Made by a program: the position numbers and the translations under genes
Source of the DNA: JANXUC01 sp964619065
GTDB lineage: Bacteria > Acidobacteriota > Terriglobia > Terriglobales > Acidobacteriaceae
Assembly: GCA_964619065.1 (NCBI GenBank)
Contig: CAZUCC010000009.1
Coordinates: 1 to 64,000, forward strand
Reading direction: 5' to 3'
Length of the DNA: 64,000 nucleotides
In this document: one piece after another, positions 58,381 through 64,000 of the stretch
Position numbering within the stretch: position 1 is the stretch's first letter
How the letters are laid out: every line of letters starts with the position of its first letter
The notes under the pieces: generated by a model
Seen by the model: only the letters and a program-made list of their open reading frames with translations
Told to the model about the DNA's origin: nothing
Database searches by the model: none

Positions 58381-60113
58381 CAGTAACCGACCGCCTTCCC
58401 GTTGTTCCGAAAATCGCTCGCGCCCAAACGGTCCCCCGTTCGCGGATCGATCGCAATGCACTCGCCGTCGCTCCAGTGCCCGGCTTCGTCCACTTCGTGC
58501 CCGCGCTTTCTCAATTCTGCCAAAGTCTCGGAGGGGAAGCCTTTCTCGACCGTGATCTTGTCCGGCATCCACTGATGATGGAAGCGCGGCGCGTTCACCG
58601 CCTCCTGAATATTCATGCGGAAGTCCACCACTCCCATAATAATGTTGGCTACGGTTGTGATAATCCTGGGTCCCCCTGGGGAGCCTAGCACGAGGTAAGG
58701 CTTGCCGTCCTTGAGCAGAATCGTTGGAGTCATCGACGACAGCGGGCGTTTGCCAGGCGCAATCGCGTTTGCAGCCCCCTGCAGAAGACCGTAAGTGTTG
58801 GGTACTCCCGGCTTCGCGGAGAAGTCGTCCATTTCGTCATTCAGCAGGAAGCCCAAGCCTTCGACAGTCACACGCGATCCGAACCAGTCGTTCAGCGTGG
58901 TCGTCACTGCCACCGCGTTGCCCGCCTCATCCACAATCGAGTAGTGGGTAGTGTCGGTCGACTCGGGCGTCACCATTTTCTTCGGCCGATCGGGAACTGC
59001 CTGCCCGAACTTGTCCGGACGCTTCAAACTCGCGCTCGAGCTGGCGTGTTCGGCATTCATCGAGAACTCACGCCACTTCGCCGCGTAAACTCGGCTCACC
59101 AGGTCCGCCGTGGGAATCTTCGTGAAGTCGGGATCGCCTAGAAACTCCGCACGGTCATAGAAGGCGCGGCGAAACGCCTCAGAAGCCATGTGCATGAATT
59201 GCGGCGAACGGCTTCCCATTCCTCCGACAAAATAACCCTCCAGAATATTGAGCGCCTCCAGCAAAACGATGCCGCCCGAAGAAGGAAGAGGCGCGGTCAA
59301 CACATCGTATTGGCGATAGCTGCCCTTGAGAGGTTCTCGCTCCTTCACTTCGTAGTGGGCCAAGTCTTGCGCTGTAATCAGGCCGCCACCTTTCCGGATG
59401 GCTGCAGCAAGTTCCCGCGCCAGGCTGCCGTGGTAGAAATCATCTGGATTCGCCGCAATGCGTTCCAACGTGCGCGCCAGTTCGGGCTGCTTGAAGATCT
59501 CTCCAGCCTCGTAGTACTTTCCGTCGCGCTGAAAAATCCGCCGTGACGCTGGGAACTTGGCGAGGCCATCGTTGCGCCAATCGTCGCTCTCTTTTTGTGT
59601 CAGTGCGAAGCCGTCCTTCGCCAAATGAATTGCAGGAGCCATCACCCGCGCCAGCGGCAACTTGCCCCATTTCTTCTGGGCATAAGCCATGCCCGCCACG
59701 GAGCCCGGAACCGCCGCCGCTTTGTATCCCACCAGGCTGGCGTTCTCGATCACATTTCCTTTGCTATCGAGATACATGCCTTTCCTGGCGACGGCAGGAG
59801 CCTTTTCGCGGTAATCGAGAAAATGCGACGTGCCGTCGGCCAAACGCAGCAGCATGAACCCGCCACCACCCAGATTGCCGGCCTGCGGATGCACCACGGC
59901 CAACGCAAATCCAGTCGCCACGGCCGCATCTACAGCGTTGCCCCCTGCCTTCAACACTTCCAGTCCCGCCTGCGAGGCCAGTTCATGGATGCTGACCACC
60001 ATGGCATGCGGAGCACGGACGGGACCAGCCGACGCGTCTCCCGGCGCGGCGGACACGCGCGCCCCTAGCGATATAAGTACTAAATAAATGAAAAACTTAG
60101 AGTTGATTTTCAT
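58380..60113 (-). CDS. ggt: Gamma-glutamyltransferase
   Basis: A 577-residue exported enzyme that hydrolyses or transfers gamma-glutamyl groups, e.g. from glutathione, after self-cleavage. A signal peptide is at residues 1-21 (INSKFFIYLVLISLGARVSA). The N-terminal subunit has MVVSIHELASQAGLEVLKAG, NAVDAAVATGFALAVVHPQA and GNLGGGGFM. The catalytic threonine is in STDTTHYSIVDEAGNAVAVT, the autocleavage point near residue 390. The small subunit holds PLSSMTPTILLKDGKP, GSPGGPRIITTVANI and NAPRFHHQWMPD. The ATG at 60113 gives a normal signal peptide; an upstream start at 60218 is unlikely. A TIM-barrel gene is coupled downstream. Confidence 0.95.
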   Translation of the reverse strand: MKINSKFFIYLVLISLGARVSAAPGDASAGPVRAPHAMVVSIHELASQAGLEVLKAGGNAVDAAVATGFALAVVHPQAGNLGGGGFMLLRLADGTSHFLDYREKAPAVARKGMYLDSKGNVIENASLVGYKAAAVPGSVAGMAYAQKKWGKLPLARVMAPAIHLAKDGFALTQKESDDWRNDGLAKFPASRRIFQRDGKYYEAGEIFKQPELARTLERIAANPDDFYHGSLARELAAAIRKGGGLITAQDLAHYEVKEREPLKGSYRQYDVLTAPLPSSGGIVLLEALNILEGYFVGGMGSRSPQFMHMASEAFRRAFYDRAEFLGDPDFTKIPTADLVSRVYAAKWREFSMNAEHASSSASLKRPDKFGQAVPDRPKKMVTPESTDTTHYSIVDEAGNAVAVTTTLNDWFGSRVTVEGLGFLLNDEMDDFSAKPGVPNTYGLLQGAANAIAPGKRPLSSMTPTILLKDGKPYLVLGSPGGPRIITTVANIIMGVVDFRMNIQEAVNAPRFHHQWMPDKITVEKGFPSETLAELRKRGHEVDEAGHWSDGECIAIDPRTGDRLGASDFRNNGKAVGY

Positions 60114-60333
60114 GCGGCTTAGACTGCCTTCCGCAGACCCAAGCGGAGGGCCTGCATGAGACAGTAGCAGACCGTAGGGCAGACCTTTGAGGCTAGCGTA
60201 GCAGTTCGAGAGAGTCAAATGCGGCGAGGATCGTAGTGAGGAGTGACATTTCTCAAAGTCGTTCCTGCGACTTCCGCTCCGCGGATACCTTGGATATACT
60301 TCCGCTTGGTCCTACTCGCATCAAGGAGCTCGC

Positions 60334-62463
60334 ATGAACCGCCTTCCTATCCACCGGGTCTTGTTCTCCATTCTGTTGTTCACTTCCGTTTTCGCCCTGA
60401 TGGCGGCGGATACCTCTTCGCAACCCGCGCCGCCAATCGCAAAGAAAACTCCTAAAGTTACCGAGATCAACGGCCGCAAACTGGTCGACGACTATTTCTG
60501 GCTGCGTGACAAACCGAACCCCGAGGTAAAGGCGTATCTGGAAGCCGAGAACACCTACACCGGCGTGCTGATGAAGCCGACCGAGCCGTTTCAGAAGAAG
60601 CTTTATGAGGAGATGCTCGGCCGAGTCAAGGAAACTGACGTGGAAGTCCCCTACAAGGAGGGTGCATATTTTTATTACACGCGCACCGAAGCCGGCAAGC
60701 AGTATCAGATTCGCTGTCGAAAAAAAGACAGTATGGATGCTCCCGAAGAGGTTGTGCTCGACATCAACGACTTGGCGAAAGGGCAGGCGTTTATGTCAGT
60801 CGGTGCCTATGAGGTCAGCAACGACGGAAATCTGCTCGCCTACACCGTCGATAACACCGGCTTTCGTCAGTACGCACTGGCAGTAAAAGATCTTCGGACC
60901 GGGAAACTTCTTTCGGACCACGCGGAGCGCGTCGGCTCCGTGGTTTGGGCGAATGACAACAAAACCATCTTCTATACGGTCGAAGATGCGGTAACCAAGC
61001 GCCAATACCGCATGTACCGGCACACCGCTGGAACCAAGGGTTCCGATGATCTGATTTATGAAGAGAAAGACGAAAGATTCGACGTCGGCGTAGTCCGGGC
61101 GCGCAGTAAGGCGTATATCTTTTTGGTTTCAGGGAGCCACACCACGAGTGAGGTCCGATACATTCCCGCTGGTCAACCCATGGCCGAATGGAAGCTGATG
61201 GAGCCTCGCAAGCAGGACGTCGAGTACTACCCGGATCACAATGGTGACTTCTTCTACATCCGGGTCAACGATACCGGACGCAATTTTCGATTAGTGAAAG
61301 CCCCCTTGTCCGATCCACGCGCCCCGAACTGGCAGGAGGTGGTTCCACAGCGAGCCGCGGTCATGCTCGATGACATCGATTTTTTCAAGACCTTCTATAT
61401 CTCTTATGAGCGCGAGAATGGCTTGCCTCAAATTCGTGTCACAGACCTGCGCAACGGACAGTCGCGGCGCATCGATTTTCCCGAGCCCGCCTACGTCGCC
61501 TACTCCTACATCAACCGCGAATACGACGTCGCCAAGTTTCGTTATGGATACCAGTCCTCCATTACACCAGCGTCAGTCTTCGAGTATGACGTGGAAAGCG
61601 CGCAGTCAACCTTACTCAAGCAGAAAGAGGTCCCCGGCGGATACGACCGGACGCGATATCAAGTCGAGCGGATCTATGCCACCGCTTCCGATGGCGTAAA
61701 GGTTCCGATCTCCGTGGTTCATCTTAAGAACGCCAAGCTGGACGGCAGCGGCGCGCTGTATCTGTACGGCTATGGTTCCTACGGAGTCTCGAATGATATC
61801 TCCTTCAACTCCAACTTGTTCAGCATGGTCGATCGCGGTGTAGTGGCCGCCGTCGCTCACATTCGTGGTGGCGGCGAGCTTGGCAAGGCTTGGCACGACG
61901 ACGGGCGCATGATGCACAAGAAGAATACTTTCACCGACTTCATCGCCAGCGCTGAGTACTTAGTGGCCCACGGATACGGCTCCAAGGACCGCTTAGTCAT
62001 CGAAGGCAGAAGTGCCGGTGGCCTCCTGATGGGCGCCGTGCTCAATATGCGGCCGGACTTGTTCCATGCAGCGCTCGTTGGCGTTCCCTTCGTCGACGTC
62101 ATCAACACCGAGCTTGACGACTCGCTGCCGCTCACCGTGGGCGAGTTCGAAGAGTGGGGAAATCCAAAAGAGAAGGCCGCATTCGATTACATGATCTCGT
62201 ATTCGCCGTATGACAACATCGAGGCAAAGACGTACCCCAACATGCTGGTTAGAACCTCCTTCAATGACAGCCAGGTGATGTACTGGGAGCCGGCGAAGTA
62301 TGTAGCCAAGATGCGCGCCACCCGAACGGACCACAATCTCCTGATCATGAAAACCAACATGGGACCTGCCGGGCACGGCGGCGCTTCGGGACGCTATGAC
62401 CGGCTCAAGGACGCGGCGTTTGATTACGCTTTCATCCTCACGCAGATGGGAATTGATAACTGA
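60334..62463 (+). CDS. ptrB: Exported oligopeptidase B-type S9A peptidase
   Basis: A 709-residue prolyl oligopeptidase family enzyme. Residues 1-24 form a signal peptide (VLFSILLFTSVFALMA), though classic oligopeptidase B is cytoplasmic. A beta-propeller region (about 90-420) follows DDYFWLRDKPNPEVKAYLEA. The catalytic domain has the nucleophile in VIEGRSAGGLLMGAVLN (serine near residue 560), VPFVDVINTELDDSLPLTVG, EEWGNPKEK, and the histidine in PAGHGGASGRYDRLKDAAFD. The ending LTQMGI is typical of oligopeptidase B, which cuts after basic residues in short peptides. Adds to the secreted peptide-degrading set in this region. Confidence 0.93.
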   Translation: MNRLPIHRVLFSILLFTSVFALMAADTSSQPAPPIAKKTPKVTEINGRKLVDDYFWLRDKPNPEVKAYLEAENTYTGVLMKPTEPFQKKLYEEMLGRVKETDVEVPYKEGAYFYYTRTEAGKQYQIRCRKKDSMDAPEEVVLDINDLAKGQAFMSVGAYEVSNDGNLLAYTVDNTGFRQYALAVKDLRTGKLLSDHAERVGSVVWANDNKTIFYTVEDAVTKRQYRMYRHTAGTKGSDDLIYEEKDERFDVGVVRARSKAYIFLVSGSHTTSEVRYIPAGQPMAEWKLMEPRKQDVEYYPDHNGDFFYIRVNDTGRNFRLVKAPLSDPRAPNWQEVVPQRAAVMLDDIDFFKTFYISYERENGLPQIRVTDLRNGQSRRIDFPEPAYVAYSYINREYDVAKFRYGYQSSITPASVFEYDVESAQSTLLKQKEVPGGYDRTRYQVERIYATASDGVKVPISVVHLKNAKLDGSGALYLYGYGSYGVSNDISFNSNLFSMVDRGVVAAVAHIRGGGELGKAWHDDGRMMHKKNTFTDFIASAEYLVAHGYGSKDRLVIEGRSAGGLLMGAVLNMRPDLFHAALVGVPFVDVINTELDDSLPLTVGEFEEWGNPKEKAAFDYMISYSPYDNIEAKTYPNMLVRTSFNDSQVMYWEPAKYVAKMRATRTDHNLLIMKTNMGPAGHGGASGRYDRLKDAAFDYAFILTQMGIDN

Positions 62464-62559
62464 CCTGGAGGGGTCTTATCGCGATTGCTTCCTTAGGGGC
62501 GGGTAACGGCGAACTCGGAATGACGCACGCGGGTGGCCCACCCTTTCCGCGCTGTGCTA

Positions 62560-62802
62560 CTAGCTGCTTGGCAGCTTTCTAAGGGAATTCGGGCTAACAT
62601 AAATAAAGTGAATCACGCCGCGACGATCAACGAATTCAAGCTCGGCTCTTCCTTCATTGTCATATTCTCTTAATAGAACGTGCTTGCCAACCACCTCTGA
62701 TATGGCCCGCTGATCCTCTAACGGCAAATCGTCTAGGAAACCAGATGGCACTTCTGCGAAAACCACTGTGTCACCCGGCTTTGGTTTGTCGTGTGGATTC
62801 AT
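62560..62802 (-). CDS. Small protein of unknown function
   Basis: An 80-residue cytoplasmic protein: NPHDKPKPGDTVVFAEVPSG, then LPLEDQRAISEVVGKHVLL and REYDNEGRAELEFVDRRGVI, ending IYVSPNSLRK. The pattern GD-x-V ... LP-x-x-DQ-x-AI ... VGK ... D-x-x-GRAELEF ... H-x-IYV is that of a small beta-barrel (SH3-like) family seen in scattered bacteria; I do not know its function. It lies between two intergenic repeat stretches, on the opposite strand to the peptidase upstream. Confidence 0.7.
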   Translation of the reverse strand: MNPHDKPKPGDTVVFAEVPSGFLDDLPLEDQRAISEVVGKHVLLREYDNEGRAELEFVDRRGVIHFIYVSPNSLRKLPSS

Positions 62803-62901
62803 TGTCAGTTATTCCATTTCCGTTTAAGAGCTAGTCTCATTTCCCGAAATTCAGGGACAGACGGGACTGACGCCGAATTCTAGTTTATGAATCCTTCAAC
62901 T

Positions 62902-62991
62902 CCCACCCTTCGCAACGGGCGCGAAGGATGGGGCACCCTTTGTGTTGGTCGTGCCAACGAAGATCAAGAACAAAGCCTGGGCCACCCGCCC
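62902..62991. repeat. Family 2 interspersed repeat, copy 3
   Basis: CCCACCCTTCGC faces GCGAAGGATGGGG (one mismatch), followed by CACCCTTTGTGTTGGTCGTG, a CAACGAAGATCAAGAA block and GCCTGGGCCACCCGCCC. The same series of blocks makes up 823-949, 62 kb away, without its duplicated middle. Confidence 0.75.
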
Positions 62992-63007
62992 CGGAGTCGA
63001 GGACAAC

Positions 63008-63211
63008 TTAGAACCTCCTCAGGAAGTTCACAAGGACAAGGCCAAGTAAGCCAAGGCCGACCGTACCGAGAACGGGACGAAGCCACGGAGCTACCTGCCA
63101 AAAACTTGCGTGACCGCGTGAGATAGTCCTTCCTCTTCCAGTAAAGGCCGCTTCCAAGAATGTCACGGCGGTCACGAGACCAACAACATCCAGCCAAATC
63201 GATACGCCCAA
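63008..63211 (-). CDS. Small two-helix membrane protein
   Basis: A 67-residue protein with two hydrophobic helices: SIWLDVVGLVTAVTFLEAAF and, after a basic loop (GRGRTISRGHASFW), VLGTVGLGLLGLVLVNFL. The start is TTG at 63211, fixed by AAGGAGGAGAGGG immediately upstream, one of the best ribosome binding sites in this stretch. It lies between two family 2 repeat copies, and its stop is only 17 bases from the first. No family recognised. Confidence 0.6.
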   Translation of the reverse strand: MGVSIWLDVVGLVTAVTFLEAAFTGRGRTISRGHASFWQVAPWLRPVLGTVGLGLLGLVLVNFLRRF

Positions 63212-63310
63212 CCCTCTCCTCCTTCCAATCTAGTGGGCTTTGTCCATGCAGGCGGTCAGGCTCATGAAGTTCATGTACACCCCCACACCTCCTGTCGGCT
63301 TCCAAAAGAG
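63212..63310. other. Intergenic stretch upstream of the small membrane protein
   Basis: No gene or clear promoter is seen. It leads into an inverted family 2 repeat. Confidence 0.4.
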
Positions 63311-63389
63311 CGGGTGGCCCACACTCTGGTTCTCCTTCCGTTACCCTGACTCAGGGTGACCCACCCTTGCGCTCTTTGCAAGGGTGGGA
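63311..63389. repeat. Family 2 interspersed repeat, inverted copy
   Basis: Read on the minus strand: CCCACCCTTGC, seven bases, GCAAGGGTGGG (11-bp hairpin), then GTCACCCTGAGTCAGGGT and finally GTGTGGGCCACCCG. The blocks match those of copies 823-949 and 2513-2551. The following bases up to the protease gene contain nothing recognisable. Confidence 0.65.
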
Positions 63390-63566
63390 ACCACGGACGT
63401 ACAAATTGGAACGGGAAAAGATCAACCCAAAGTTCTTAAACCGACGCCACCTGTGGAAAATCCGAAATATCTCATCCGACGGAAAGACGAAGCCTCAACT
63501 GACATCCCACCGGCAATTCTCGTTGCTGCCGCTGGGATGAGCACGGAACTGAAAATGGCTTGTACT

Positions 63567-64000
63567 TTACGCCTGCTCGCGCGCTTCTCCAAACGTGACA
63601 CTGACTTCCATCTTCCGTTTGCCACGATACACGGTCATGTGCACCGTGTCGCCGGCGCGGTGTTTGTTCATGATCTGCGCCAGATCCTGCTGAGTCTCTA
63701 CGCGTTCGCCGTCCACGGCAATCAGCAGATCGCCTCCGATCATCACCGGGTAGTTGCTGATGTAGCGGCGCTCGTTTCCTCCCTGCAAGCCAGCCTGCGC
63801 CGCTGCACCGCCGGGAACAACCTGCACAATGAGAAGTCCGTAGTCGGTGGCCAGCCCCAGCGCATCCGCCAGCTCCGGACCAATCGGCAGCGTGCGTACG
63901 CCGAGCGCAGGCCGGCGAACGCGGCCCAGCGTGACCAGGTCATCCAGCACGGCTTTCGCGGTATTGATGGGAATGGCAAAACCGATGCCCGCGCTCTGCC
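63567..64000 (-). CDS. HtrA/DegP-type serine protease, C-terminal part, cut by window edge
   Basis: The last 143 residues of a periplasmic serine protease. The first residues visible are the end of the trypsin-like domain, SAGIGFAIPINTAKAVLDDL, a hallmark of DegP/DegS/DegQ proteins. A single PDZ domain follows: PALGVRTLPIGPELADALGL, GLLIVQVVPGGAAAQAGLQG, GDLLIAVDGERVETQQDLAQ and RGKRKMEVSVTFGE. One PDZ domain and then the stop suggests a DegS-like or short HtrA. The catalytic triad lies outside the window. Its likely job is to degrade misfolded envelope proteins. Confidence 0.92.
   Translation of the reverse strand, partial: QSAGIGFAIPINTAKAVLDDLVTLGRVRRPALGVRTLPIGPELADALGLATDYGLLIVQVVPGGAAAQAGLQGGNERRYISNYPVMIGGDLLIAVDGERVETQQDLAQIMNKHRAGDTVHMTVYRGKRKMEVSVTFGEAREQA

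Overview
The window looks like one contig of a GC-rich, Gram-negative soil bacterium, most probably an Acidobacteriota (Terriglobia-type) chromosome. This is inferred from the gene mix rather than from a marker gene: an Oar-like TonB-dependent receptor with an N-terminal carboxypeptidase-regulatory domain, secreted TldD/TldE-like proteins, many secreted peptidases, a GAF-GAF-GAF-GGDEF-HD-GYP signalling protein, and several intergenic repeat families. No rRNA, tRNA, CRISPR array, complete insertion sequence or prophage was seen. Both ends cut genes: a class A penicillin-binding protein on the left and an HtrA-type protease on the right.

Left part (1-7.4 kb): PBP 5' end, then an accessory patch with small secreted proteins, an RHS-core remnant and an interspersed repeat, followed by the large c-di-GMP protein. 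7.4-12.6 kb: gltX, a split-DsbD type operon (ccdA, a TlpA/ResA thioredoxin, a free-standing DsbD N-terminal-like domain) and a membrane-anchored protein of unknown role. 13-20 kb: a six-domain beta-gamma-crystallin protein, a secreted HD-domain-like protein, and a compact three-gene operon between two terminators that encodes an unknown soluble protein, a small EACC1-like membrane protein and a HExxH metallopeptidase. That operon is the best candidate for an undescribed system. 20-29 kb: cytochrome P460, a LytS/LytTR two-component pair, pgsA, a RiPP-maturation-type radical SAM protein, an exported FlgT-like protein and a fused aroD-aroE.

29-43 kb: an orphan GvpL/GvpF-like gene, a translationally coupled secreted TldD/TldE-like pair, M28 peptidase, VOC protein, beta-lactamase-fold hydrolase, DksA-type zinc finger, YfgM-like TPR protein, MscS channel, a decayed vapBC module, an exported alpha/beta hydrolase and a DUF3800 protein. 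43.5-46.4 kb: the classical yceD-rpmF-plsX-fabD lipid/ribosome cluster. 47.8-53.8 kb: ECF sigma factor, a very large anti-sigma-type membrane protein and the TonB-dependent receptor. 53.9-62.5 kb: ddl, arginase, asnS, a TIM-barrel isomerase, gamma-glutamyltransferase and an exported oligopeptidase B. The last 1.5 kb has two small genes between repeat copies, then the protease.

Two interspersed repeat families stand out. Family 1 (three copies) has terminal inverted repeats and is found with or without an exact 42-bp internal hairpin. Family 2 clusters at both ends of the window. Several genes start with TTG or GTG behind strong Shine-Dalgarno sequences, and many starts given here are shorter than the longest open frame.
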